From NCBI GenBank assembly GCA_002336845.1, contig DDEX01000111.1:314-23230 (forward strand): a DNA stretch of 22,917 nucleotides, given 5' to 3'. Positions 6,960-14,239 of this stretch are shown piece after piece. Both the position numbers and the translations under genes were made by a program. Position 1 is the first letter of the stretch, and each line of letters begins with the position of its first letter. The stretch is from Rhodobacteraceae bacterium UBA1943. GTDB lineage: Bacteria > Pseudomonadota > Alphaproteobacteria > Rhodobacterales > Rhodobacteraceae. The notes under the pieces are model-generated. The model was not told the DNA's origin. It saw nothing but the letters and a program-made list of their open reading frames with translations, and did no database searches.

Positions 6960-9080
6960 ATGATGATTGACGTCGAAGACCTCATCGCCCTGGTCCGCAA
7001 CTACAATCCACGTTGCAATGCCGATCTGATCCGTCAGGCCTATGCCTACGGCACCAAGATGCACGAAGGCCAGTTCCGCAAATCGGGCGAGGCCTATTTC
7101 ACCCATCCCGTCGCCGTGGCTGCGATCCTGACCGAACAGCACCTGGATGATGCCACCATCATCACCGCGCTGCTGCACGACACGATCGAGGATACCAAGT
7201 CCACCTATACCGAGGTCGAACGCCTTTTCGGGCACGAGGTCGCCGAACTGGTCGATGGCGTCACCAAGCTGACAAACCTGCAACTTTCCTCGACCCACAG
7301 CCAGCAGGCGGAAAACTTCCGCAAGCTGTTCATGGCAATGTCCAAGGATCTGCGGGTCATCCTGGTCAAGCTGGCCGACCGTCTGCACAACATGCGGACG
7401 ATCAAGTCGATGAAGCCGGAAAAGCAGGCCCAGAAGGCCCGCGAGACGATGGAAATCTTTGCCCCCCTTGCCGGACGCATGGGGATGCAATGGATGCGCG
7501 AAGAGCTGGAAGACCTTGCCTTCAAGGTCCTGAACCCCGAAGCGCGCGCCTCTATCATACGCCGCTTCCTGATGCTGCAGCGCGAGGCGGGCGATGTGAT
7601 CCACAAGATCACCGCCGACATCCGGGCCGAGCTGGACAAGGTGGGGGTCGATGCCTCGGTCTATGGCCGGGCCAAGAAACCCTATTCGATCTGGCGCAAG
7701 ATGCAGGAAAAGGATCTGGCCTTTTCCCGCCTGTCGGACATCTACGGTTTCCGCGTCATTTGCGGCAGCGTCGCCGATTGCTACACCATTCTTGGTGTGA
7801 TCCACCAACGATGGCGTGCCGTGCCGGGGCGGTTCAAGGATTACATCAGCCAACCGAAGTCGAACGGTTACCGCAGCATTCATGCCACCGTTTCGGGCCG
7901 CGACGGCAAGCGGGTCGAGGTGCAGATCCGCACGCAAGAAATGCACGAGGTCGCCGAGGCCGGTGTTGCCGCGCACTGGTCCTACCGCGAGGGCGTGCGC
8001 GCCAAGAACCCCTTTGCCGTCGATCCGGCCAAGTGGATCGCCCAGTTGACCGAACGGTTTGACGAAGGCGACCACGACGAGTTCCTGGAAAACGTCAAGC
8101 TTGAGATGTATTCCGACCAGGTGTTCTGCTTCACCCCCAAGGGCGATGTGGTGCAACTGCCGCGCGGGGCGACACCCCTGGATTTCGCCTATGCCATCCA
8201 CACCCGCATCGGCAATTCCACCGTTTCGGCCAAGGTCGATGGTATCCGCGTGCCGCTGTGGACGCGGCTGAAGAACGGCCAGTCGGTTGAAATCATCACC
8301 GCTGAGGGCCAGCGCCCGCAGGCAAGCTGGGTGGATATCGTGACGACGGGCCGCGCCAAGGCCGCGATCCGGCGGTCCTTGCGGGAAGAGGACAAGGGCC
8401 GCTTCATCCGCCTTGGGCAGGAACTGGCCCGCGCCGCCTTTGAGCATGTTGGCAAGAAGGCCACCGACAAGGCACTGCGCACCGCGGCGCGGATGCTGGG
8501 CCAGCCCGATGAGACCGAACTTCTGGCGCGCCTGGGTTCGGCCGAACTGACCGCGCGCAAGGTGGTGGAAACCCTTTATCCCGAACTGTCGCAGAAGGTC
8601 GCCGACGAGGTGGACGATGCCCGTCCCGTTCTGGGCCTGCCCGATGACCAGACCGTCCGCCGCGCGCCCTGCTGCCAGCCGCTGCCGGGCGAACGCATTG
8701 TCGGTATCACCTACCGGGGGCAGGGCGTAGTTGTTCACGCCATCGACTGCCCCGCGCTGGAAGAGTTTGAAGAGCAGCCCAACCGCTGGATCGACCTGCA
8801 CTGGCATGCGGGCCGTCACAAGGCGGTGAATACCGTGTCGCTGGAGCTGACCATCTCGAACGATGCGGGCGTTCTGGGCCGCATCTGCACCCTGATCGGT
8901 GAGCAGAAGGCCAATATCTCGGATCTTAAATTTACCGAGAGGAAGCCAGATTTCTACCGCTTACTGGTTGACGTGGACCTGCGGGATGTCGAACATCTTC
9001 ATATGGTTATGACCGCGCTCGAAGCCGAAACCGATGTGGCGCAGGTTTCTCGCCACCGCGATCTGGCGCGCAGACCCTGA
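6960..9080 (+). CDS. rsh: Bifunctional (p)ppGpp synthetase/hydrolase
   Basis: This long Rel/Spo homologue (706 residues) makes and degrades (p)ppGpp. Domains in order: HD hydrolase (about 25-180) with H49, H73-D74 and E77-D78 in LLHDTIEDT; synthetase (about 235-345) with GRAKKPYSIWRKM, D260 in LSDIYGFRV, KDYISQPKSNGYRSIH and E320 in EVQIRT; TGS (about 385-447, FTPKGDVVQLPRGATPLDFAYAIHT); a conserved-cysteine region (PCCQPLPGERI, 570-580); and ACT (about 625-697). Both active sites look intact, so it is probably the organism's only long RSH. Two adjacent ATGs are possible; AAGGGG precedes the first. It follows rpoZ in a likely operon. Confidence 0.96.
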   Translation: MMIDVEDLIALVRNYNPRCNADLIRQAYAYGTKMHEGQFRKSGEAYFTHPVAVAAILTEQHLDDATIITALLHDTIEDTKSTYTEVERLFGHEVAELVDGVTKLTNLQLSSTHSQQAENFRKLFMAMSKDLRVILVKLADRLHNMRTIKSMKPEKQAQKARETMEIFAPLAGRMGMQWMREELEDLAFKVLNPEARASIIRRFLMLQREAGDVIHKITADIRAELDKVGVDASVYGRAKKPYSIWRKMQEKDLAFSRLSDIYGFRVICGSVADCYTILGVIHQRWRAVPGRFKDYISQPKSNGYRSIHATVSGRDGKRVEVQIRTQEMHEVAEAGVAAHWSYREGVRAKNPFAVDPAKWIAQLTERFDEGDHDEFLENVKLEMYSDQVFCFTPKGDVVQLPRGATPLDFAYAIHTRIGNSTVSAKVDGIRVPLWTRLKNGQSVEIITAEGQRPQASWVDIVTTGRAKAAIRRSLREEDKGRFIRLGQELARAAFEHVGKKATDKALRTAARMLGQPDETELLARLGSAELTARKVVETLYPELSQKVADEVDDARPVLGLPDDQTVRRAPCCQPLPGERIVGITYRGQGVVVHAIDCPALEEFEEQPNRWIDLHWHAGRHKAVNTVSLELTISNDAGVLGRICTLIGEQKANISDLKFTERKPDFYRLLVDVDLRDVEHLHMVMTALEAETDVAQVSRHRDLARRP

Positions 9081-9092
9081 CCCTGCGCCGAC

Positions 9093-9115
9093 ACGCGGCA
9101 ATGCCATCGCCGCGT
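9093..9115 (+). terminator. Candidate hairpin after rsh
   Basis: ACGCGGC (9093-9099) and GCCGCGT (9109-9115) form a perfect 7-bp stem with a nine-base loop just after the rsh stop. No T-run follows, so its role as a terminator is only possible. Confidence 0.35.
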
Positions 9116-9161
9116 CATGGTTGTGACACAGGCGCGCGGCATCACGCTTGGGACGTTTCGG

Positions 9162-9189
9162 TTGGTGACGCGCCGTTCGTAACTATGTA
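9162..9189 (+). promoter_or_regulatory. Candidate promoter upstream of the DUF2062-pdxJ group
   Basis: TTGGTG (9162-9167) and TATGTA (9184-9189) are separated by 16 bases, about 50 bases before the DUF2062 start. This is a by-eye match only. Confidence 0.3.
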
Positions 9190-9239
9190 AGGCAAATTGG
9201 CGGCCCTGTCGGGGTGCCGGAAGACGGATAGGAATCGGC

Positions 9240-9941
9240 GTGGTATTCAAACGGCGGGAAAAGCTGGGCTGGATGGCCTGGATGCGCGAGATGATCTACC
9301 CTCGGGGGGGGTTCAAACGCGCGACCCGCTATGTCATCCACAGGATGAGCAGGCTGCCCGATGATCCGCACCGGATTGCGCGCGGCGTATTCGCGGGGTT
9401 CCTTGTCGGCTTCCTACCCTTGCCCGGCCTGCAATTCGTCGCCGCTTGGGCCGCCGCCAGGCTTGTGCGCGGCAATCTGCTGGCAGCTTTGCTTGGCACG
9501 TTCAACACCAACCCGCTGACCACGCCCTTCTTCGCCGTCTTTGCGATGACCTTTGGCCATTGGATCATGGGCGTTCAGGAACCGCTTACCGCAGGCGCGA
9601 TTGCGGATGCCTTCGCCCATGCCGGGGCCGATCTGTGGCGCAATTTCATGGCGATCTTTACCCCGGCCACGATGCACTGGGGCGGGCTGATCCGGTTTTG
9701 GCACGAGATCTATGTACCCTATTTCATCGGCGCTTTGCTGCCCGGTCTCGTGATTTCGGCAGTGGCCTATTATGTGACGATCCCCTTGGTGCAAACCTAT
9801 CAAAAGGCCCGCGCTGCCAAGGCGGATGATCGCCACGAACGTCGCCGTAAACTGCGCGCAGCCCTTGCCGAGACTGCTCATCGCCTTGCCCACCCAAGGG
9901 AAACTGCGGCAGGGGATGACTCGCGCCCCGGAGAGCCCTAG
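9240..9941 (+). CDS. DUF2062 membrane protein
   Basis: The 233-residue product has a basic cytoplasmic N-terminus, two hydrophobic helices with the family hallmark (FAGFLVGFLPLPGLQF, then NTNPLTTPFF at about 89-98), and a further membrane segment around YFIGALLPGLVISAVAYYV. The C-terminus is highly charged. DUF2062 proteins are widespread membrane proteins without a firm function. The start is a GTG at 9240 with AGGA about six bases upstream. pdxJ begins 31 bp after the stop, and a perfect small hairpin lies between them. The gene probably opens the transcript that carries pdxJ, the HdeD-like gene and acpS. Confidence 0.9.
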   Translation: MVFKRREKLGWMAWMREMIYPRGGFKRATRYVIHRMSRLPDDPHRIARGVFAGFLVGFLPLPGLQFVAAWAAARLVRGNLLAALLGTFNTNPLTTPFFAVFAMTFGHWIMGVQEPLTAGAIADAFAHAGADLWRNFMAIFTPATMHWGGLIRFWHEIYVPYFIGALLPGLVISAVAYYVTIPLVQTYQKARAAKADDRHERRRKLRAALAETAHRLAHPRETAAGDDSRPGEP

Positions 9942-9959
9942 TCTGGTGCAAACCAGACG
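9942..9959 (+). other. GCAA-loop hairpin between the DUF2062 gene and pdxJ
   Basis: GTCTGGT (9942-9948), GCAA (9949-9952), ACCAGAC (9953-9959) form a perfect 7-bp stem capped by a GNRA-type tetraloop. It sits immediately after the DUF2062 stop and five bases before the pdxJ ribosome binding site GGAG. It could affect message processing or pdxJ translation. Confidence 0.5.
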
Positions 9960-9972
9960 GGACGGAGCAGAT

Positions 9973-10719
9973 ATGACGGGCAGAAAATTGCGGCTGGGCG
10001 TGAATATCGACCATGTGGCCACCGTGCGCAACGCGCGCGGCTCTGCCTGGCCAGATCCCTTGCGCGCGGCCCTTCTGGCCGAAGCGGCGGGGGCCGACGG
10101 CATCACCGCCCATCTGCGCGAAGACCGCCGCCACATCCGTGACACGGATATGGAGGCATTGCGTGCGGGCCTGGGCATTCCCCTGAACTTCGAATGCGCC
10201 GCCACGGAAGATATGCAGGCCATCGCCCTGCGGTTGAAGCCCCACGCCATCTGCCTTGTTCCCGAAAAGCGCGAGGAACGCACCACAGAAGGCGGGCTGG
10301 ATGTGGCGGGCGACCAGAGCCGCCTGACGCAATACATCGCCCCCTTGCGTGGCGCAGGGTGCCGGGTTTCGATGTTCATCGGCCACGATCCCCGCCAGAT
10401 CGAGGCCTCGGCCCGCATCGGTGCCGCCGTGGTCGAGCTGCACACCGGCCATTATTCCGACCTGCACGCCGAAGGACGCCTGGACGCCGCCGCAGAAGAG
10501 CTGGACGCGCTGCGCGATGCAGCGGCGCTGGCCGCCAGCCTGGGGCTGGAAGTTCACGCCGGCCACGGCCTGACCTATGACAACGTAGCCCCTATCGCCG
10601 CCATTCCGCAGGTGGTGGAACTGAATATCGGCCATTTCCTGATCGGGGAGGCGATTTATCTGGGCCTTGGCCCCGCCATCGAGGAAATGCGCCGGCGCAT
10701 GGACCAAGCACGCCCCTAA
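9973..10719 (+). CDS. pdxJ: Pyridoxine 5'-phosphate synthase
   Basis: PdxJ condenses 1-deoxy-xylulose 5-phosphate with 3-amino-2-oxopropyl phosphate to pyridoxine 5'-phosphate, in the DXP-dependent vitamin B6 route. The TIM-barrel motifs are clear: GVNIDHVATVRNAR at the start, HAICLVPEKREERTTEGGLD in the middle, ELHTGHYSD, EVHAGHGLTYDN, and the phosphate-binding end NIGHFLIGEAIYLGL. The length is 248 residues. The start at 9973 has GGAG six bases upstream and gives the conserved N-terminus; the frame is open earlier but would overlap the DUF2062 gene. The HdeD-like gene follows ten bases after the stop. pdxJ next to acpS is a common bacterial order. Confidence 0.98.
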   Translation: MTGRKLRLGVNIDHVATVRNARGSAWPDPLRAALLAEAAGADGITAHLREDRRHIRDTDMEALRAGLGIPLNFECAATEDMQAIALRLKPHAICLVPEKREERTTEGGLDVAGDQSRLTQYIAPLRGAGCRVSMFIGHDPRQIEASARIGAAVVELHTGHYSDLHAEGRLDAAAEELDALRDAAALAASLGLEVHAGHGLTYDNVAPIAAIPQVVELNIGHFLIGEAIYLGLGPAIEEMRRRMDQARP

Positions 10720-10729
10720 GGAGGCTAGA

Positions 10730-11236
10730 ATGTCAAACCGCGCCTGGCTGATTATCTTGGGTATCCTGTTCCTTCTGGGCGGCGTGCTGACGCTGATCCA
10801 CCCCTTTCCCGCCTCTCTGACGATCGAGCTGTTCGCGGGCTGGGCTTTCCTGATCCTCGGCATCCTGCAAATCGTCACCGCGATCCGCCATCGAGCCGAA
10901 GGGGCAGCCCTGTGGCTGTTGCTCTTGGGCGGCGTCATGGCGCTGATCGGGGTGGAACTGTTGCGCAATCCCCTGGGCGGGTTGGTGGCACTGACCGTGG
11001 TGGTGGCGGTGTCTTTCCTGGTTTCGGGCCTGTTCAAGCTGTTCATCGGGCGCATGGTCCAACCGGCACGGCTTGGCTGGGGTGTGATGCTGTCGGGCGC
11101 GGTCTCGGCGTTGCTGGGCATCATCGTGCTGGCCGATCTGTCCACCTCTGCCCCCGTGCTGTTGGGCGTGCTTCTGGGGATCGAGATGCTGTCCACGGGC
11201 GTCACCGCCCTGATCATGGCCGCCGCGCTGCGGTGA
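10730..11236 (+). CDS. HdeD-family (DUF308) membrane protein
   Basis: The 168-residue protein consists almost wholly of membrane helices, about six, arranged as three hairpin repeats typical of the DUF308/HdeD family (LIILGILFLLGGVLTLIHP; WAFLILGILQIVTAI; LWLLLLGGVMALIGVELL and so on). E. coli HdeD is linked to acid resistance, but most members lack a tested role. An excellent AAGGAGG overlaps the pdxJ stop and precedes ATG 10730. Insertion between pdxJ and acpS, which are often adjacent, suggests a lineage-specific gain. No signal suggests a separate promoter. Confidence 0.9.
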   Translation: MSNRAWLIILGILFLLGGVLTLIHPFPASLTIELFAGWAFLILGILQIVTAIRHRAEGAALWLLLLGGVMALIGVELLRNPLGGLVALTVVVAVSFLVSGLFKLFIGRMVQPARLGWGVMLSGAVSALLGIIVLADLSTSAPVLLGVLLGIEMLSTGVTALIMAAALR

Positions 11237-11249
11237 ACCTGAGACGTTC

Positions 11250-11271
11250 ATGATTCTGGCATGATTCTGGG
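11250..11271 (+). repeat. Tandem duplication of the acpS start region
   Basis: ATGATTCTGG occurs at 11250-11259 and again at 11261-11270, an 11-base step. The first copy makes a four-codon frame (Met-Ile-Leu-Ala-stop) whose TGA at 11262-11264 overlaps the acpS ATG at 11261 as ATGA. Only the first ATG has a purine-rich TGAG at a usable distance. Confidence 0.75.
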
Positions 11272-11668
11272 CATCGGCACCGACCTTGCGAATATCGAGC
11301 GGATCGAGGCCACGCTGGCCCGGTTCGGCGACCGTTTTCGCGACCGCGTGTTCACGCCCCGCGAACAACGCAAGGCCGAAAGCCGCCCGCGCAATGTGGC
11401 CGCCACCTATGCCAAACGCTGGGCCGCGAAAGAGGCCTGCTCCAAGGCGCTGGGAACCGGGCTGCGCATGGGCATCTCGTGGAAGGACATGGCAGTCTCC
11501 AATCTGGAAACCGGGCAACCCGTCATGCACCTGACCGGCTGGGCTGCCGAGCGGCTGGCACAGATGACCCCGCCGGGTCATCACGCCGTGGTTCACGTTA
11601 CCTTGACCGACGATCACCCTTGGGCGCAGGCTTTCGTGCTGATCGAGGCCCTGCCAATCGCCCCCTGA
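11261..11668 (+). CDS. acpS: Holo-[acyl-carrier-protein] synthase
   Basis: AcpS moves 4'-phosphopantetheine from CoA to a serine of apo-ACP, switching on fatty acid synthesis. Family motifs are intact: GIGTDLANIERIE with metal-binding D8, and RWAAKEACSKALGTG with E58. The length of 135 residues is normal. The ATG at 11261 gives the canonical N-terminus but has no well-placed ribosome binding site, because it lies behind an out-of-frame duplicate of its first ten bases. Translation may depend on coupling to that short leader frame. The gene follows the HdeD-like gene by 24 bases and precedes lepB. Confidence 0.96.
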   Translation: MILGIGTDLANIERIEATLARFGDRFRDRVFTPREQRKAESRPRNVAATYAKRWAAKEACSKALGTGLRMGISWKDMAVSNLETGQPVMHLTGWAAERLAQMTPPGHHAVVHVTLTDDHPWAQAFVLIEALPIAP

Positions 11669-11681
11669 CCGCGCCCTGAAC

Positions 11682-11710
11682 TTGACTCCCCCCACCCCAG
11701 CGCGCATGTA
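11682..11710 (+). promoter_or_regulatory. Candidate sigma-70 promoter for the lepB-rnc-era group
   Basis: TTGACT (11682-11687) and CATGTA (11705-11710) are separated by 17 bases and lie about 45 bases before lepB. The -35 element is good and the -10 weak. It would let the signal peptidase and rnc-era genes be expressed apart from pdxJ-acpS. Confidence 0.42.
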
Positions 11711-11755
11711 GCCGCGGACGAAAGCCTCCCTTCCCACAGCAAAGGCACCCCGATC

Positions 11756-12532
11756 ATGGCGAAATCCGAAGGCGGTATCATGGAAACGGTGAAAACCGTG
11801 TTCTGGGCCCTGCTTATCGCGGGCGTCTTCCGCACGCTGTTCTTCCAGCCGTTCTGGATTCCCTCGGAATCGATGAAGGACACGCTGCTGATCGGCGATT
11901 TCATCTTCGTCAACAAGATGGCCTATGGCTATTCCAAGTATTCCTGTCCCTTTGGCATCTGCCCGATTTCGGGCCGCATTCTGGCGTCTGACCCGCAGCG
12001 CGGCGATGTGGTGGTGTTCCGCCATCCTGTCTCGGGCGAGGATTATGTGAAACGCCTTATCGGCCTGCCGGGCGATACGGTGCAGGTCAAGAACGGTATC
12101 CTGTTCCTGAACGGGGCCGAGGTGCCGCAGGAAGCCGATGGCGTCTTTACCGAGAAGTACGAACCACAAGGCCCGCAGGGCGGTTATCCGGCCTGCGCCA
12201 ATGATGCGCAGGCCACCGGCGTCTGCGAAAAGCCTCGCGCCCGCGAAACCCTGCCGGGCGGGCGCACCCATGATGTGCTGAACGTGCGAGATGGCAATCC
12301 CGGCGACAACACCGATGTCTTCACCGTGCCGCCGGGCCATTACTTCTTCATGGGCGACAACCGCGACAACAGTCTGGACAGCCGCTTCCCCCAAGCCTCG
12401 GGTGGGGTGGGCTTTGTTCCGGCCGAAAACCTGCTGGGCCGGGTGGACCGCGTGATGTTCTCGTCCGCAGGCCGGTCACTGTTCTACTTCTGGACCTGGC
12501 GTGCCGATCGGTTCTTCAAGGCGGTCGAATAA
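11756..12532 (+). CDS. lepB: Signal peptidase I
   Basis: LepB removes signal peptides from exported proteins at the periplasmic face of the inner membrane. This 258-residue protein has one N-terminal membrane helix (TVFWALLIAGVFRTLFF). The S26 motifs follow: box B with catalytic S39 (PSESMKDTL), box D with K99 (YVKRLIGLPGD) and box E (GDNRDNSLDSR). An insertion after box B carries a cysteine pair (C64, C69). A second pair lies in the later domain (PACAND, GVCEK). The ATG at 11756 has AAAGG ten bases upstream; a second ATG lies eight codons in. A paralogue follows four bases after the stop. Confidence 0.97.
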   Translation: MAKSEGGIMETVKTVFWALLIAGVFRTLFFQPFWIPSESMKDTLLIGDFIFVNKMAYGYSKYSCPFGICPISGRILASDPQRGDVVVFRHPVSGEDYVKRLIGLPGDTVQVKNGILFLNGAEVPQEADGVFTEKYEPQGPQGGYPACANDAQATGVCEKPRARETLPGGRTHDVLNVRDGNPGDNTDVFTVPPGHYFFMGDNRDNSLDSRFPQASGGVGFVPAENLLGRVDRVMFSSAGRSLFYFWTWRADRFFKAVE

Positions 12533-12536
12533 ACGG

Positions 12537-13553
12537 ATGCAGGGGCTGGCCAGGCGGTTTGACCTTTCCGGCACGGCGCCCCGGCGCGAGGCGATTGCGG
12601 TTGTGGCCGCGCTGGCACTGGTGCTGGCGGTGCAGATTCTGACGGCGGCAGACTATCCCGCAGCGCAGCCTTGGCTCGTGATGGCCAGCGGTCTGGTTGC
12701 AACGCTGACGCTGGCCACACTGATCCGCCGTTTGCATGATACCGGGCGCTCTGGGCTGTGGGGCGCGCTGTTTCTGGTGCCCTATCTTGGACTTGTGCTG
12801 GTTCTGGCGCTGATCGCACTGCCCTCGCGCCGTCCCTATCTGCAAGGCCACCCAACCTTGCGCGCCCTAGGTATGGGGGCGCTGGGGCTGATGGTGGTCC
12901 TGTCGCTGTCGCGGCTGTTCTGGTCGCCCTATTGGATGCCATCCGAGTCAAGCAAACCCACCCTTCTTGCAGGAGATTATGTGGCCGTGCGCCTGCTGTC
13001 GCCGGGCAGCTATCAGCGCGGCGATCTGGTGGTGTTCCGCCACCCCGTCACAGGTGACAGTCATGTCAAACGATTGATTGGCCTGCCTGGCGAACGCATT
13101 CAGCTCAAAAGTGGCGTGGTCTATGTTGATGACAAGCCGCTGCCGCAAGCACCTGACGGCACATTCACCGAACTCAAGGCCCCGCAAGGCCCGGCCTATG
13201 TCTTGCCGCGCTGCGCCAACGATCCGGTGGGTCTGGGCGGCAGTTGCGAAACGCCGCGCCTGACAGAATTGCTGCCTGAGGGGCGCAGCCATGCTATCGT
13301 CAACCTTGAACCGGCGGGCTTCGCCGATAACACGCAGGTCTTTACCGTGCCCGCAGGCCATTATTTCATGCTGGGTGACAACCGCGACAACAGCCTGGAC
13401 AGCCGCTTTGCCCAGATAGCGGGCGGCGTGGGCTTTGTTCCGGCCGAAAACCTGGTGGGCCGCGCCTCTCGGGTGATCTTTTCAGCCGAAGGCGCAAGCA
13501 TGTGGGCGTTCTGGACCTGGCGCCCCCACCGCTATTTCGTGGCCGTGAAATGA
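12537..13553 (+). CDS. Second signal peptidase I with N-terminal DUF805-like membrane domain
   Basis: The C-terminal 210 residues are a signal peptidase I closely similar to the upstream LepB. Catalytic S138 lies in MPSESSKPTL, K178 in HVKRLIGLPGE, and GDNRDNSLDSR is intact. The residue after the catalytic serine is serine instead of the usual methionine, and the post-box-B cysteine insertion of LepB is absent. The N-terminal 110 residues add two or three helices and the segment LIRRLHDTGRSGLWGALFLVP, which is the DUF805 hallmark (RRLHDxGRSG). ATG 12537 is chosen because it lies four bases after the lepB stop and starts a DUF805-like N-terminus. The frame is open to 12501 inside lepB. It overlaps rnc by four bases. 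Confidence 0.88.
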   Translation: MQGLARRFDLSGTAPRREAIAVVAALALVLAVQILTAADYPAAQPWLVMASGLVATLTLATLIRRLHDTGRSGLWGALFLVPYLGLVLVLALIALPSRRPYLQGHPTLRALGMGALGLMVVLSLSRLFWSPYWMPSESSKPTLLAGDYVAVRLLSPGSYQRGDLVVFRHPVTGDSHVKRLIGLPGERIQLKSGVVYVDDKPLPQAPDGTFTELKAPQGPAYVLPRCANDPVGLGGSCETPRLTELLPEGRSHAIVNLEPAGFADNTQVFTVPAGHYFMLGDNRDNSLDSRFAQIAGGVGFVPAENLVGRASRVIFSAEGASMWAFWTWRPHRYFVAVK

Positions 13554-14239
13554 GACTGTCGGCTGATCTTCTGTCCTTTCAGGACCGTCTGGGCCATAGG
13601 TTCCGCCAACCCGCGCTGCTGCTGCGCGCCGTCACCCATGCCTCGATTTCCTCGCCCACCCGTCCCGACAACCAGCGGCTGGAATTCTTGGGCGACCGTG
13701 TGCTTGGCCTTGTCATGGCCGAGGCACTGCTGGGGGCTGACCAGCAGGCGACCGAGGGCCAGCTTGCCCCCCGCTTCAACGCCCTTGTGCGCAAGGAAAC
13801 CTGCGCCGAAGTGGCTCGCGACATCGGCCTTGGCGATGTGCTGAAACTGGGCCGGTCGGAAATGATGTCCGGCGGGCGGCGGAAAGAGGCGCTTCTGGGC
13901 GATGCGATGGAAGCGGTGATTGCCGCCGTCCATCAGGATGGAGGGTTCGAGGCGGCGCGCGCCCTGGTGCTGCGCCTCTGGGGCGACCGCATCGGCACCG
14001 TCGCCCCCGATGCCCGCGACGCCAAGACCGCCTTGCAGGAGTGGGCGCAGGCCCGCGCAATGCAGCCCCCCGGCTATACCTTGACCGGCCGCGACGGGCC
14101 GGACCACCAGCCGCGCTTCACCGTGGAGGTGCGGCTGGACAATGGCGCAGCAGAAACTGCCAGCGCCGGATCGAAACGCGCCGCCGAACAGGCGGCGGCA
14201 GGTGCCTTGCTGGCCCGGATGGAGACGACCGATGACTGA
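13550..14239 (+). CDS. rnc: Ribonuclease III
   Basis: RNase III cuts double-stranded RNA, notably pre-rRNA. The signature NQRLEFLGDRVLGLV carries metal residues E45 and D49, and ALLGDAMEAVIAAV carries D118 and E121. The double-stranded-RNA-binding domain covers about 155-225 (DAKTALQEWAQARA then GSKRAAEQAAAGALL). The length is 229 residues. The start ATG 13550 overlaps the stop of the second signal peptidase as ATGA, which suggests translational coupling. The stop overlaps the start of era by eight bases. The lepB-rnc-era order is widely conserved. Confidence 0.97.
   Translation: MRLSADLLSFQDRLGHRFRQPALLLRAVTHASISSPTRPDNQRLEFLGDRVLGLVMAEALLGADQQATEGQLAPRFNALVRKETCAEVARDIGLGDVLKLGRSEMMSGGRRKEALLGDAMEAVIAAVHQDGGFEAARALVLRLWGDRIGTVAPDARDAKTALQEWAQARAMQPPGYTLTGRDGPDHQPRFTVEVRLDNGAAETASAGSKRAAEQAAAGALLARMETTDD

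Noticed and set aside
6540..8819. A 759-codon open frame antisense to rpoZ and rsh
   Set aside because: It is the complement of two certain genes in GC-rich DNA, has no recognisable motif and would need both strands of essential genes to code.
10733..12394. A 553-codon minus-strand frame across the HdeD-like, acpS and lepB genes
   Set aside because: Composition is typical of antisense translation (rich in H, Q, R and G) and it spans three well-supported genes.
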